The notes under the pieces: model-generated
What the model was told of the DNA's origin: nothing
Seen by the model: only the letters and a program-made list of their open reading frames with translations
Database searches by the model: none
Shown here: piece after piece, positions 43,102 to 52,615 of the stretch
How the letters are laid out: each line of letters begins with the position of its first letter
How positions within the stretch are numbered: position 1 is the stretch's first letter
Source of the DNA: an uncultured bacterium
Lineage (GTDB): Bacteria; Actinomycetota; Coriobacteriia; Coriobacteriales; Coriobacteriaceae
DNA length: 64,000 bases
Assembly: GCA_905214465.1 (NCBI GenBank)
Contig: CAJMMD010000007.1
Location: forward strand, 16,385 to 80,384
Reading direction: 5' to 3'
Translations under genes and position numbers: made by a program

Positions 43102-43116
43102 CCCGAGCATTGAATG

Positions 43117-43145
43117 AGGCTCCAACGCAAGTTGGGGCCTTTTTT
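43117..43145 (+). terminator. Rho-independent terminator of tRNA-Ala
   Basis: A 10-bp stem AGGCTCCAAC/GTTGGGGCCT (one G-U pair), CGCAA-like loop and a six-T tract. Confidence 0.85.
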
Positions 43146-43176
43146 CATATAGGCACACAAGGTCAAAGGCGGCAGC

Positions 43177-45210
43177 ATGATCCTCCTGGTCGACAAGATC
43201 GAAAAAAGCTTCGGCGCTCGCGTCCTCTTTAGCGGCGCTTCCTTCCAGATAAATCCCGGCGAACGCTTTGCGCTCGTGGGCCCCAATGGCGCCGGCAAAA
43301 CTACCATGCTCAAGATCATCATGGGCATCGACAGCCCAGACGCTGGCCAGGTCCAGTACGCAAAGGACTGCCAGGTAGGCTATCTAGAGCAGGAAACCAA
43401 CCTGGAGCAAAAGGACACCACCATCCTTGCCGAGGTCATGGCTGCCGCCAAGGAAATCCGCCGTATGGGTGAGCGCGCCAACGAGCTGCAGGCCCAGATC
43501 ACCGAGCTCTCCGAGCAGGGCAAGGATGTCGACGCGCTCCTCAACGAGTACGGCCAGGTCCAGGACCGTTTTGAGCACCTGGGCGGCTACGAGCTCGAGA
43601 GCAACGCCCGCAAGATCCTGTCCGGCTTGGGCTTTAAAGTCACCGACTTTGAGCGCCCGTGCTCCGAGTTCTCGGGCGGCTGGCAGATGCGTATCGCGCT
43701 AGCCAAGCTCTTCCTGCGCCATCCCGACCTTCTGCTTCTGGACGAGCCCACTAACCACCTGGACCTCGAAAGCGTCCAGTGGCTGCGCGGCTTTATCGCT
43801 AACTACGACGGCGCCGTCCTCATCGTCAGCCACGACCGCGCCTTCATGGACGCCTGCGTCGATCACGTCGCCGCGCTCGAAAACCGCCGCGTGACCACCT
43901 ACACCGGCAACTACAGCAGCTACCTCAAGCAGCGCGAGGACAACCTGGAGCAGATGCGCGCCAAGCGTGCCGCTCAGGAGCGCGACATCGCCCACATGCA
44001 GGTCTTCGTCGACAAGTTCCGCTACAAGCCCACCAAGGCAGCCCAGGCGCAGGAGCGCATCCGCAAGATCGAGCAGATCAAAAAGGAGCTCGTCATCCTG
44101 CCCGAGGGCCACAAGCACATCGACTTTAAGTTCCCCGACCCACCGCGCTCCGGCGATATGGTCGTGGGCCTCGAGGGCGTATCCAAGTCCTACGGCGACA
44201 AGCACATCTACAGCGACATCGACCTCAAGCTCTACCGCGGCGAGCATGTGGCGCTCGTCGGCCCCAACGGCGCCGGTAAGTCCACCCTCATGAAGATCCT
44301 CGCCGGCCTGGAGCCGCCCACCACCGGCACCCGGGACCTGGGCACCAACGTGGGCGTCGCCTACTACGCCCAGCACGCGCTCGAGGGCATGACCGAGTCC
44401 AATACCGTCCTGCAAGAGATCGACACCGTCACGCCCAAGTGGACCGTGCCGCAGCAGCGCAGCCTGCTGGGCGCCTTCCTGTTTAGCGACAACGAGTCCA
44501 TCGAGAAGCAGGTTCGCGTCCTCTCCGGTGGCGAAAAGGCGCGTCTGGCCCTGGCAAAGATGCTCGTGGCCCCCGAGGCACTCCTGTGCCTGGACGAGCC
44601 CACCAACCACCTGGACATCGACTCGGTGGACATGCTCGAGAACGCCCTGCAAAACTTCCCCGGCACCATCGTGCTGATCAGCCACGACGAGCACCTGGTA
44701 CGCGCCGTGGCCAACCGCGTCATCGACATCCGCGACGGCAAGGTCACGGTCTATGACGGCGACTACGACTACTACCTCTACAAGCGCGAGGACCTCGCAG
44801 CCCGCGCCGCTGCCGAGGCGGCAGGGGAGAGTGCTCCGGCCACGGCCAAGTCCGCTAAGGTCACCGCAGCCCAGCCCGATACGCCCGCCGCTGCTTCCAA
44901 GCCTGCCGAGGGCAAAAAAACCAAGGAGCAAAAGCGTGCCGAGGCCCAGGCCCGCGCCGCGCTCAACAAAAAGCTCAAGGGCGTGCGCAACCAGCTCAAG
45001 AAGATCGAGACGGAGCTCGAAAAAAAGCGCGCCCGCTATGACGAGCTTATGGAATTGATGGCGAGCGAAGAGCTTTATGCCGATCAGGATAAGTTCAACG
45101 CCGCGCTGGGGGAATATAACGGCCTTAAGCAAGAGCTACCCAAGCTCGAGGACGAATGGCTGGAGCTTTCCACCCAGATCGAAGAGGAGACCGCGCGTGA
45201 ACTCTCGTAA
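43177..45210 (+). CDS. ABC-F family ATPase
   Basis: A 677-residue soluble protein with two ABC domains and no membrane segments. Walker A motifs GPNGAGKTT and GPNGAGKST, signatures [13 protein letters not shown] and [13 protein letters not shown], and Walker B plus EPTNHLD occur in both halves, with the ABC-F interdomain linker between ([20 protein letters not shown]). An Ala/Lys linker and a C-terminal coiled coil ([25 protein letters not shown]) resemble Uup/YheS-type members. These proteins bind the ribosome E site and relieve stalling or confer antibiotic protection. The next gene starts inside its 3' end. Confidence 0.88.
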   Translation: MILLVDKIEKSFGARVLFSGASFQINPGERFALVGPNGAGKTTMLKIIMGIDSPDAGQVQYAKDCQVGYLEQETNLEQKDTTILAEVMAAAKEIRRMGERANELQAQITELSEQGKDVDALLNEYGQVQDRFEHLGGYELESNARKILSGLGFKVTDFERPCSEFSGGWQMRIALAKLFLRHPDLLLLDEPTNHLDLESVQWLRGFIANYDGAVLIVSHDRAFMDACVDHVAALENRRVTTYTGNYSSYLKQREDNLEQMRAKRAAQERDIAHMQVFVDKFRYKPTKAAQAQERIRKIEQIKKELVILPEGHKHIDFKFPDPPRSGDMVVGLEGVSKSYGDKHIYSDIDLKLYRGEHVALVGPNGAGKSTLMKILAGLEPPTTGTRDLGTNVGVAYYAQHALEGMTESNTVLQEIDTVTPKWTVPQQRSLLGAFLFSDNESIEKQVRVLSGGEKARLALAKMLVAPEALLCLDEPTNHLDIDSVDMLENALQNFPGTIVLISHDEHLVRAVANRVIDIRDGKVTVYDGDYDYYLYKREDLAARAAAEAAGESAPATAKSAKVTAAQPDTPAAASKPAEGKKTKEQKRAEAQARAALNKKLKGVRNQLKKIETELEKKRARYDELMELMASEELYADQDKFNAALGEYNGLKQELPKLEDEWLELSTQIEEETARELS

Positions 45211-45493
45211 GGCCGCTGCCGTGGCGATGAGCACCATCGCCATCGCCTGTCGCATCTGCGGCATCTTTATGAGCGCGATGACCGTGCTGCTGTGCTTTAG
45301 CGGCCTCACCGCCAAGCTACAGATCGTTGGCTTTGTCGTCGAGCTTTCTCGCGCGCTGCCGAGTGCCATCGCCGGTTACGGCGTCATCACCTCGCCCTTT
45401 GGCGGCGTGTTCCGCTTGGATTACGCCATCGTGGCCGTCATACTGTTTGCGGCCGACTACCTGCTCACGCGCGCCTCGCGCCGCGTCCGCTAG
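45197..45493 (+). CDS. Small membrane protein of unknown function
   Basis: A 98-residue protein with about three hydrophobic segments ([51 protein letters not shown] shown as landmarks) and a basic C-terminus ASRRVR. GTG at 45197 follows GAGGAG by 8 nt and overlaps the ABC-F gene by 14 nt. No family recognised; its place between ABC-F and the M50 protease suggests co-transcription. Confidence 0.65.
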   Translation: MNSRKAAAVAMSTIAIACRICGIFMSAMTVLLCFSGLTAKLQIVGFVVELSRALPSAIAGYGVITSPFGGVFRLDYAIVAVILFAADYLLTRASRRVR

Positions 45494-45502
45494 GGGAGCA
45501 CC

Positions 45503-46186
45503 ATGTCCAGCAGCTACATCATGAACCTACTTGCCAGCGCCGTCGCCGTCATCGTGGGCATCGTTATCCACGAGAGCGCGCACGCCGCCGCGGCCTGGGC
45601 ACTCGGCGATAAGACGGCCCGTTCGCGCGGCCGCGTGTCGCTCAACCCGCTTAACCATATCGACCCGTTTGGCACCATCATCCTGCCGCTGCTCATGCTT
45701 GCCGCCGGCGGCCCGGTGTTCGCCTTCGCTAAACCCGTGCCCGTGTACCTCAACAACCTCAAGCACCCCAAGCGTGACGAGGTCCTGGTGAGCGCAGCCG
45801 GCCCCGCATCAAACATCGCGCTCGCGTGTCTCGCTGCCGCCCTCATGCACGCAGCCTATGGCAACCTCTATGCCAGCATGTCCTTTGCCCTGGCGTCCCA
45901 AATCATGAACTTCGGCGCCACGTTTATCGTGGTCAACCTGTCGCTTGCGTTCTTTAACCTCATCCCAATCCCGCCGCTCGACGGCTCGTCGATCATCGTG
46001 CCCTTCCTCAAAGGCAAGGCGCTCAACAACTATTACCGTCTGCAGCAATATGCTATGCCCATCCTCATCATCGTGCTGTATCTGCTGCCCATGTGGACCG
46101 GCATCGACGTGATCGGCCGCTATTTCGACGTTACCGTGTATCCGCTTGCTGAGCAGCTGCTCAACTTCGCAATCGCCGGCATCTAA
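45503..46186 (+). CDS. Site-2 protease family (M50) membrane metalloprotease
   Basis: A 227-residue integral membrane protein with the zinc motif HESAH (HExxH) in the first helix (IVGIVIHESAHAAAAWALGD) and the third ligand in NLIPIPPLDGS near residue 158. Five to six hydrophobic helices and the conserved SLNPLNHIDPFGTIILP loop place it with the small YwhC/Rip3-like M50 group. It would cleave substrates within the membrane; targets are unknown. Starts 9 nt after the small membrane protein gene. Confidence 0.85.
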   Translation: MSSSYIMNLLASAVAVIVGIVIHESAHAAAAWALGDKTARSRGRVSLNPLNHIDPFGTIILPLLMLAAGGPVFAFAKPVPVYLNNLKHPKRDEVLVSAAGPASNIALACLAAALMHAAYGNLYASMSFALASQIMNFGATFIVVNLSLAFFNLIPIPPLDGSSIIVPFLKGKALNNYYRLQQYAMPILIIVLYLLPMWTGIDVIGRYFDVTVYPLAEQLLNFAIAGI

Positions 46187-46270
46187 GGTAAACTTACGGG
46201 TCGACCGTGCAAAACGGTCGTAACATGCACCCAAACCGCGCCGCGAAGGCGCCGTCAAAGGAGGTCGAAG

Positions 46271-47080
46271 ATGTCGTATCGCGTGTCGACGCAGGTCTAC
46301 AGCGGACCGTTCGACCTGCTGCTGCAGCTGGTAACCCGCCAAAAAGTAGATATCGGCGCTATCTCCATCAGCGAGGTGGCCGAGCAGTACCTTGCCGAGG
46401 CCGAGCGCATTGAGGCGCTGGACCTGGACGTGGCGAGCGATTTTTTGCTGGTCGCAGCAACCCTTTTGGACATCAAGGCCGCCTCGTTGGTGCCGCAGGA
46501 GGCCCCGCGCAAAGTTGATGACGACGACGAGATTGACGAAGACCTCGAGGAGCTCAGCGCGCTCGACGGGGACGCCCTACGCGAGGTCCTGATCCAGCGC
46601 CTGATCGCCTACAAGCAGTTTAAAGGCGCGGCTGCGGCCCTCGGTGCCCGCATGCAGGCCGAAAGCCGCATGCACCCGCGTGTGGCCGGCCCCGACCCCG
46701 AGTTCCTGGGGCTCATGCCCGACTACCTGGCCGGCATCACCCTGCGCGGTCTGGCCGTCATCTGTGCCGACCTTGACGGCAAGCGACAGACCTTCTTGCT
46801 GGAAGCCGAGCACGTGGCGCCGCATCGTGTGCCGCTCGACCTGACCGTGGCCTCGGTCGATCGCTTTACCATGGCACACCAAACCTGCACCTTCCGTGAG
46901 CTGCTGGACGGCGACGCCACCACCGAGCAGCTCGTCGTCACCTTCCTGGCCATGCTCGAGCTCGCCAAGCGCGGCTCGCTCACGCTGAGCCAGGACGAGA
47001 TCTTCGGAACCATCTGCATCAACCGAGTCGAGGGCGCCGAGGCATACGTGCCCGGCAAGGGCCCCGAGCTCACCGAATAG
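46271..47080 (+). CDS. scpA: Segregation and condensation protein A
   Basis: Kleisin subunit of the bacterial SMC-ScpAB condensin. Residues 1-60 hold the family N-terminus YSGPFDLLLQLVTRQKVDIGAISISEV, the middle is acidic (DDDDEIDEDLEEL), and the C-terminal winged helix ends with RGSLTLSQDEIFGTICI. The start has a perfect AAAGGAGG site 6 nt upstream. scpB follows after 11 nt. Confidence 0.93.
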   Translation: MSYRVSTQVYSGPFDLLLQLVTRQKVDIGAISISEVAEQYLAEAERIEALDLDVASDFLLVAATLLDIKAASLVPQEAPRKVDDDDEIDEDLEELSALDGDALREVLIQRLIAYKQFKGAAAALGARMQAESRMHPRVAGPDPEFLGLMPDYLAGITLRGLAVICADLDGKRQTFLLEAEHVAPHRVPLDLTVASVDRFTMAHQTCTFRELLDGDATTEQLVVTFLAMLELAKRGSLTLSQDEIFGTICINRVEGAEAYVPGKGPELTE

Positions 47081-47091
47081 GAGCCGCAACC

Positions 47092-47820
47092 ATGTCAACC
47101 CTTTCAACGCTGGAGGCAAACAGCCTCAAAGGCGCCCTCGAGGCGCTGCTGCTGGTGTCGAGCGACCCGGTGAGCGCGCCCGCGCTGGCAGGTGCGCTGG
47201 ATATCGCCCCCGGCGAATGCGCGTCGCTGCTCGCCGAGCTCAAGGTTGAGTACGAGGAGGCCAACCGCGGCTTTCAGCTGCGCGAGGTCGCCGGCGGCTG
47301 GCGCCTGTTTACGCACCCCGCCTACCACGACGTAGTCGAGGCCTATGTGTTGAGCTGGGACACGCAAAAGCTGTCGCAAGCGGCGCTCGAAACCCTGGCC
47401 GTCATCGCATACCACCAGCCTGTGACGCGCGAGGTGGTCAAGGGCATCCGCGGCGTCAATTCCGACGGCGTCATCGCGTCGCTCGTCGACAAGGGCCTGG
47501 TGCGCGAGCTCGGCCGCGACCCCCAGCGCGGTCAAGCCATTATCTACGGCACGACCAACGCCTTCTTGGAAAAGTTCGGTCTGCGCTCCACCCGCGACCT
47601 GCCCGACCTGGAGCAGTTTGCCCCCGACGAACAGTCGCGTCAGTTTATCCGCGAGCGCCTGAGCGGCCGCAGTATTCAGTCCACGCTCGAAGAGCAGGCT
47701 GAGGACCTGGACGAAGAGCGCGAACTGCTCGATACCGATGTTGAAGATGTTGAGGCAGTCGAGAACTTGGAGACCCTGGTCGTCGACGAGACCTCGGAGG
47801 ATTTGCATGACGAGGACTAA
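47092..47820 (+). CDS. scpB: Segregation and condensation protein B
   Basis: Partner of ScpA. Two winged-helix domains are visible: LKGALEALLLVSSDPVSAPALAGAL and the highly conserved LSQAALETLAVIAYHQPVTR with IRGVNSDGVIASLVDKGLVRELGRD. The C-terminal 45 residues are strongly acidic and variable. The next gene begins 14 nt before its stop codon. Confidence 0.93.
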   Translation: MSTLSTLEANSLKGALEALLLVSSDPVSAPALAGALDIAPGECASLLAELKVEYEEANRGFQLREVAGGWRLFTHPAYHDVVEAYVLSWDTQKLSQAALETLAVIAYHQPVTREVVKGIRGVNSDGVIASLVDKGLVRELGRDPQRGQAIIYGTTNAFLEKFGLRSTRDLPDLEQFAPDEQSRQFIRERLSGRSIQSTLEEQAEDLDEERELLDTDVEDVEAVENLETLVVDETSEDLHDED

Positions 47821-48772
47821 CGAAGTAGGGGAGACGCGCGCCATGGGCAACGCAATACCCGCAACCGACACCCAGCCTGTCTATCCGCACACCATGCGCC
47901 TGCAGCGCTTTTTGGCGCGTGCGGGCGTGGCGAGCCGCCGCGGCTCGGAGGACCTGATGACCGCCGGCCGCGTGACCGTCAACGGCCAGGTCGCGACCGA
48001 ACTAGGTACCAAGGTCGACGTCGACCGCGACCATATCGAGGTCGACGGCATGCCCGTCAAGCTCAACCAGGGCGCCGTGTACCTGATGCTCTACAAGCCG
48101 ACCGGCTACCTCACCACCATGAGCGATCCGCAGGAGCGCCCTTGCGTGGCCGACCTGGTCCCCCGCGACCGCTTTCCGGGACTTTTCCCGGTGGGCCGCC
48201 TGGACCGCGACACCACGGGCCTTTTGCTCTTTACCACCGACGGCGACCTGTCGCAGGACCTGCTGCACCCCAGCAAGCACGTCTACAAGACCTACCAGGC
48301 ACTCGTTGACGGCCAGCTGTCCGACCGCGATCTAGACCCACTCCGCCGTGGCATCGAGCTCGACGACGGCCTGTGCCAGCCGGCGATCTGCCGCGTCATC
48401 AACGCGCGCGAGGCCGAGGCCGTAGCTCCCCAAGGCATCAAGCCCGGCACCACCGCCGTGGAGGTCATCATCCGCGAGGGGCGCAAGAACCAGGTCAAGC
48501 GCATGCTGAGCAAGATTCACCATCCGGTGATCCGCCTGCACCGCTGCAACTTTGCCGGCCTTGAGCTCGAGGGCGTGGCCAAGGGCTCGTGGCGCGAGCT
48601 CACCGACCGCGAGGTGCAGATCCTCAAGGCCGGTGGCATCCCGCCCAAGCAGGCGATCGACAAGCGAAACGGCGGCAAGCCCCAAGACACGCCCGCCAGT
48701 CGCACGCGTCACCACGGTAGCCACGGCTCCGCACCCAAGCGCAACACCTACCGCGAGCGCTACACGGGCTAG
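47807..48772 (+). CDS. rluB: RluB/RsuA-type rRNA pseudouridine synthase
   Basis: An S4 RNA-binding domain (MRLQRFLARAGVASRRGSEDLM) precedes the catalytic domain with VGRLDRDTTGLLLFTTDGDL, where the GRLD Asp is catalytic, and KNQVKRMLSKIHHPVIRLHR. It isomerises a uridine in rRNA. The C-terminus is a basic, low-complexity tail. ATG at 47807 has GGAGG 6 nt upstream inside scpB; ATG at 47843 (MGNAIPATD) is an alternative, and both precede the S4 domain. Confidence 0.9.
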   Translation: MTRTNEVGETRAMGNAIPATDTQPVYPHTMRLQRFLARAGVASRRGSEDLMTAGRVTVNGQVATELGTKVDVDRDHIEVDGMPVKLNQGAVYLMLYKPTGYLTTMSDPQERPCVADLVPRDRFPGLFPVGRLDRDTTGLLLFTTDGDLSQDLLHPSKHVYKTYQALVDGQLSDRDLDPLRRGIELDDGLCQPAICRVINAREAEAVAPQGIKPGTTAVEVIIREGRKNQVKRMLSKIHHPVIRLHRCNFAGLELEGVAKGSWRELTDREVQILKAGGIPPKQAIDKRNGGKPQDTPASRTRHHGSHGSAPKRNTYRERYTG

Positions 48773-48839
48773 ACAACCCGCCGTGCCCCCAGCGCCCGCG
48801 AACCATACCAGCACGTCAACCATCGAAAGGAAGCATTGC

Positions 48840-49526
48840 ATGATCGTCGCCATCGACGGCCCCGCCGGTTCCGGCAAGTCCACTATCGCCAAGGAGATCG
48901 CCCGCCAGCTTGGCTTTAACAAGCTCGACACGGGTGCCATGTATCGCGCCGTCACCTTCGCCGCGCTCGACCGCGGCATCGATCTAGACGACGAGGCGGC
49001 CATCGACGCCCTCGCCGAGCAGATCGAGATTCGCTTTACCAACGGCACCGGCGAGGACACGCGCCTGACCATTGACGGCCAGGACGCTTCGGCCGCCATC
49101 CGCACCCCGCAGGTCGACGCCAACGTGTCCAAAGTCTCGGCCTACCCGGGCGTGCGCGCCGCCATGCTCATCCATCAGCGCCGCGCCGCCGAGGACCGCG
49201 ATATCGTGGCCGAGGGTCGCGACATCGGAACCGTCGTGTTCCCTAACGCGCAGGTCAAGGTCTTCCTGACCGCCGACCCGCGCGAGCGCGCCCGCCGCCG
49301 CGTGCTGCAGCGTCACCAAAACGATGCTCAGCCGCTCACGCCCGCGCAACTCGAGACCGAAGTCGACGATACCCTCGACGCCCTCAAGCAGCGCGACAAG
49401 CTTGATAGCAGCCGCGAGGTCGCCCCGCTCGTGCCCGCCGAGGACGCCGTGCACGTCGACTCCACCGCCCATACCATCGACGAGGTCGTCCGCATTATCG
49501 AGGGCCTCATCAACCAAAGGAGGTAG
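48840..49526 (+). CDS. cmk: Cytidylate kinase
   Basis: Phosphorylates CMP and dCMP. The P-loop IDGPAGSGKSTIAKEIA starts at residue 5, KLDTGAMYRAVTFAA contacts the nucleotide, VAEGRDIGTVVFPNAQVKVFL and the LID RERARRR follow. The 228-residue length is normal. ATG at 48840 follows AAGGA by 8 nt. plsC starts 3 nt after it, as in other Actinobacteria and Firmicutes where cmk and plsC are linked. Confidence 0.95.
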   Translation: MIVAIDGPAGSGKSTIAKEIARQLGFNKLDTGAMYRAVTFAALDRGIDLDDEAAIDALAEQIEIRFTNGTGEDTRLTIDGQDASAAIRTPQVDANVSKVSAYPGVRAAMLIHQRRAAEDRDIVAEGRDIGTVVFPNAQVKVFLTADPRERARRRVLQRHQNDAQPLTPAQLETEVDDTLDALKQRDKLDSSREVAPLVPAEDAVHVDSTAHTIDEVVRIIEGLINQRR

Positions 49527-49529
49527 CCC

Positions 49530-50258
49530 ATGCGCCTGTTTAAGCAGACGCCCGAGGACTATTACAACGCCCCCTACGCAGAGTTCCCAGCGCTCATCCG
49601 CGGCACCGTCGTCGTAGTCATGGCCATCCTTTGGGCATTCTCCAAGCTCATGTGGCGTTGGAAGGTCGAGGACGCTGACCTGCTGTTTGAGCGCCAGGAA
49701 GGCCGCGGCAGCGTGGTCATCTGCAACCACACCTCGATGGCTGAGCTCTTGGCCGTGGAGACGGCGCTATTCTTTGGCGGCCGCCGCATTCGCCCCATCT
49801 TTAAGTCCGAGTTCGCCAAGAGCAAGATTGTGCGCTGGGCTTTTAGCCGCGTTGGCGGCATCCCCGTGGAACGCGGCACTGCCGATATGAAGTGCCTGCG
49901 CGCCGCCCAGCATGCGCTGCAGCGCGGCGAGGACGTCCTGATCTTCCCCGAGGGCACGCGCATCCGCTCGCGCGAGATCAAGCCCGAGGTCCATGGCGGT
50001 TTTGCGCTCATCGCTCAGATGGGCAAGGCGCCCGTCAACCCACTTGCCATCTGTGGCTGGTCCGACATCACGCCCGCGGGCAAAAAGCTCATGCGTCCCA
50101 AGAAGTGCTGGATTCGTGCCGGCAAGGCCGTCTCGCTTTCGGACGCGCCGGCCGGGCTTAAGCGTACGGAGCGCCTGGCCTGGTTTGAGTCCGAGGCCAT
50201 GAACCGCGTCTACGCCATGCGAGACGAGCTGTGCGCCGAGCATCCGGGCAGGTTCTAG
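49530..50258 (+). CDS. plsC: 1-acyl-sn-glycerol-3-phosphate acyltransferase
   Basis: PlsC-family enzyme that adds the second acyl chain to make phosphatidic acid. One N-terminal hydrophobic segment (TVVVVMAILWAFSKLMW) anchors it. Motif I reads NHTSMAELLAVE, in which the usual NHx4D aspartate is Glu. Motif III FPEGTRIRS and the GGIPVERG segment are normal. Start with GGAGG 6 nt away. Function is likely retained but the D-to-E change deserves note. Confidence 0.88.
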   Translation: MRLFKQTPEDYYNAPYAEFPALIRGTVVVVMAILWAFSKLMWRWKVEDADLLFERQEGRGSVVICNHTSMAELLAVETALFFGGRRIRPIFKSEFAKSKIVRWAFSRVGGIPVERGTADMKCLRAAQHALQRGEDVLIFPEGTRIRSREIKPEVHGGFALIAQMGKAPVNPLAICGWSDITPAGKKLMRPKKCWIRAGKAVSLSDAPAGLKRTERLAWFESEAMNRVYAMRDELCAEHPGRF

Positions 50259-50260
50259 CC

Positions 50261-51160
50261 ATGAGCGAGAACGTGACGAACACTGCCGTGACCGCGTCCG
50301 ACCAAGCCACCGCGCCTACCATCGAGATCGCCGCCCACGCCGGCACTTGCTACGGCGTACAGCGTGCGCTCGATATGGCGCTGGCCGCTGCGCCGCAGGC
50401 AGGGGAGTGCACTCAGGTCCATACCTTGGGTCCGCTCATTCATAACCCCATCGTGGTACGCGAGCTCACCGAGGCGGGCGTCGGTCTGGCCGAGACCTTG
50501 GACGACGCCGCGTCGGGCACCGTGATCATCCGCGCTCACGGCGTGGTGCCGCAGGTAATCGAGACCGCTCGCGAGCGTGCCCTCGACGTGGTCGACGCCA
50601 CCTGCCCCTACGTGAAGAAGGTCCATTTGGCTGCCGAGCGCTTAGTGCGCGAGGGCTACCGCGTGATCGTCGTGGGCGAGCCGGGTCACCCCGAGGTCGA
50701 GGGCATTCTTGGCCACGCTGGTGATGACGCTCAAGTCGTGAGTTGTGCTGCCGACGCCGATGCCCTATCGCTCAAGGGCAAGGTGGGCCTCGTTGTGCAG
50801 ACCACCCAGACCGCGCAGAACCTCGCTGAGGTCGTGGCCGCTATCACCCCGCGCGTGCAGGAGCTACGTGTGATCAACACCATCTGCGCCGCCACGAGTG
50901 AGCGTCAACAGGCAGCAGCCACACTTGCCAACCGCTGCGACTGCATGGTCGTGGTGGGCGGCAAGAACTCGGGCAACACCCGCCGCCTGGCGCAGATTTG
51001 CGCAGACGCCTGCGAGCGCACGTATCACATCGAGGAAGCTTCCGAGCTCCAGGCCGCGTGGTTTACCGACGCTCACCACATCGGCATCACTGCCGGAGCC
51101 TCCACCCCACAAGAACACATCGAACGCGCCGTTGCGCGCATCAAGGAGCTTTGCCGCTAA
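50261..51160 (+). CDS. ispH: 4-hydroxy-3-methylbut-2-enyl diphosphate reductase
   Basis: Last enzyme of the MEP isoprenoid pathway, a [4Fe-4S] protein. All three cluster cysteines are present: AGTCYGVQRAL, DATCPYVKKVH and INTICAATSERQ. HTLGPLIHNP, IIRAHGV, GEPGHPEVEG and GGKNSGNTRRL are also intact, as is the C-terminal ITAGASTP. The 23-residue N-terminal Thr/Ala extension is unusual but harmless. It starts 2 nt after plsC ends. Confidence 0.95.
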   Translation: MSENVTNTAVTASDQATAPTIEIAAHAGTCYGVQRALDMALAAAPQAGECTQVHTLGPLIHNPIVVRELTEAGVGLAETLDDAASGTVIIRAHGVVPQVIETARERALDVVDATCPYVKKVHLAAERLVREGYRVIVVGEPGHPEVEGILGHAGDDAQVVSCAADADALSLKGKVGLVVQTTQTAQNLAEVVAAITPRVQELRVINTICAATSERQQAAATLANRCDCMVVVGGKNSGNTRRLAQICADACERTYHIEEASELQAAWFTDAHHIGITAGASTPQEHIERAVARIKELCR

Positions 51161-51162
51161 TC

Positions 51163-52605
51163 ATGGACCAGACCGTACCCGCATACGCCGCCGAGGTGGC
51201 CGATTACGGGCGCAGCCGCGACCCCGAGCCGGGTGAGGGCGCGCTCGTAAAGAACGTGCGTCCCGAATCGCCCGCGTGGGATGTGGGTATCGAGCCGGGC
51301 ATGCGCGTGCTCACGGTCAACGGCGAGGCGCTCACCGACATGATCGTGTGGCTCTGGGAGGCCGACGATGATACCGTCGACCTCGAGGTTTTCGACCCAC
51401 GCGACAACACCGTCACCTCCGTCGAGCTCGACCGCTTCCCGGGAGAGGACTGGGGGCTGGAGTTCGACGGCCCCATCTTTGACGGCATGCGCACCTGCGT
51501 GAACGCCTGCGTGTTCTGCTTTATGACCATGCTGCCCAAGGGCGGCCGTTCCACGCTCTACATTCGCGACGACGACTATCGCCTAAGCTTTTTACAGGGC
51601 AACTTTGTCACGCTCACGAACCTCACCGACAAAGATGTTCAAAACGTCATCCAACGCAACATGAGCCCCATGAACGTGTCGGTCCATGCCGTAAGCCCCG
51701 ACGTCCGCCGCCGCATGATGGGCCGCAACGCCCAGCGCGGCATGGACGTACTCGAAGCCATCATGGCCGCCGGCATTGAGATTCATGCGCAGATTGTGCT
51801 GTGCCCCGGCATGAACGACGGCGAGGAGCTGGAAAAGACTCTGCGCTTTTGCGAGGAGCACGAGCAAATCACAAGTCTGGGCATTGTGCCGCTCGGTTTT
51901 ACCAAGCATCAAAACCGTTTTAGCTGGTCCTACAGCGACAAGCCCGAGCTAGCGCGCGAGACCATTACCATGATCCGTCCCTACCAGGACCGCGCCTATG
52001 AGCGCTTTGGCCGCCACACCTTCCAGATGAGCGACGAGTTCTATCTGGACGCCGGCATCGATCCTCCCGAGGCGGACTTTTACGACGGTTACCCGCAGTA
52101 CTACGACGGCATTGGCATGATCCGCTCGTATCTGGACGAGACCGACGACGTGCTTGCTGCCGACGCCGAGCGTCTGGCCCGCGTCCGCGAGGCCATCGCC
52201 GCCCGCAGCCAGCACCTGCTGTGCCTCTCGGGCGCCAGCGCACGCGACACGGTGGCCCGCTTTGTGGAGTCGCCCAAGGGACTCGCCGGCACTGTCACGG
52301 CCATCCAGAACCACTACTTTGGCGGCAACGTGGACGTGACCGGCCTCATCGTCGCCTGCGATATCTTGGAGCAGCTGCCGCAGGACCTCTCGGGGGTTAT
52401 GCTCTTTGTGCCTAAGCTCATGTTCAACGCTGACGGCATGACGCTTGACGAGTATCATCGTGACGATTTACTCGCAAGCCTTGCCAGTCGCGGTGCCGAG
52501 GTTCATGTGGTGTCGACCATGCCGCATGAGCTGCTCGATACCCTGGAGCATATCCTTGGCATTGTGACTGCCGACTCTAACACTTCCACTGAACCTACCC
52601 ATTAA
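51163..52605 (+). CDS. DUF512 radical SAM-like protein with PDZ domain
   Basis: A 480-residue protein. A PDZ-like domain (VRPESPAWDVGIEPGMRVLTVNG) is followed by a cysteine motif CVNACVFCFMTMLPKG and the Ser/Thr-rich radical-SAM-like barrel (IRDDDYRLSFLQGNFVTLTN, SVHAVSPDVRRRMMG). The C-terminal DUF512 domain has LCPGMNDGEELEKTL and NHYFGGNVDVTGLI. The Cys-x3-Cys-x2-Cys pattern (C111, C115, C118 in the local numbering) suggests a 4Fe-4S cluster. Typical neighbour of der; function unproven. Starts 2 nt after ispH. Confidence 0.88.
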   Translation: MDQTVPAYAAEVADYGRSRDPEPGEGALVKNVRPESPAWDVGIEPGMRVLTVNGEALTDMIVWLWEADDDTVDLEVFDPRDNTVTSVELDRFPGEDWGLEFDGPIFDGMRTCVNACVFCFMTMLPKGGRSTLYIRDDDYRLSFLQGNFVTLTNLTDKDVQNVIQRNMSPMNVSVHAVSPDVRRRMMGRNAQRGMDVLEAIMAAGIEIHAQIVLCPGMNDGEELEKTLRFCEEHEQITSLGIVPLGFTKHQNRFSWSYSDKPELARETITMIRPYQDRAYERFGRHTFQMSDEFYLDAGIDPPEADFYDGYPQYYDGIGMIRSYLDETDDVLAADAERLARVREAIAARSQHLLCLSGASARDTVARFVESPKGLAGTVTAIQNHYFGGNVDVTGLIVACDILEQLPQDLSGVMLFVPKLMFNADGMTLDEYHRDDLLASLASRGAEVHVVSTMPHELLDTLEHILGIVTADSNTSTEPTH

Positions 52606-52615
52606 AGGAGAGCAG

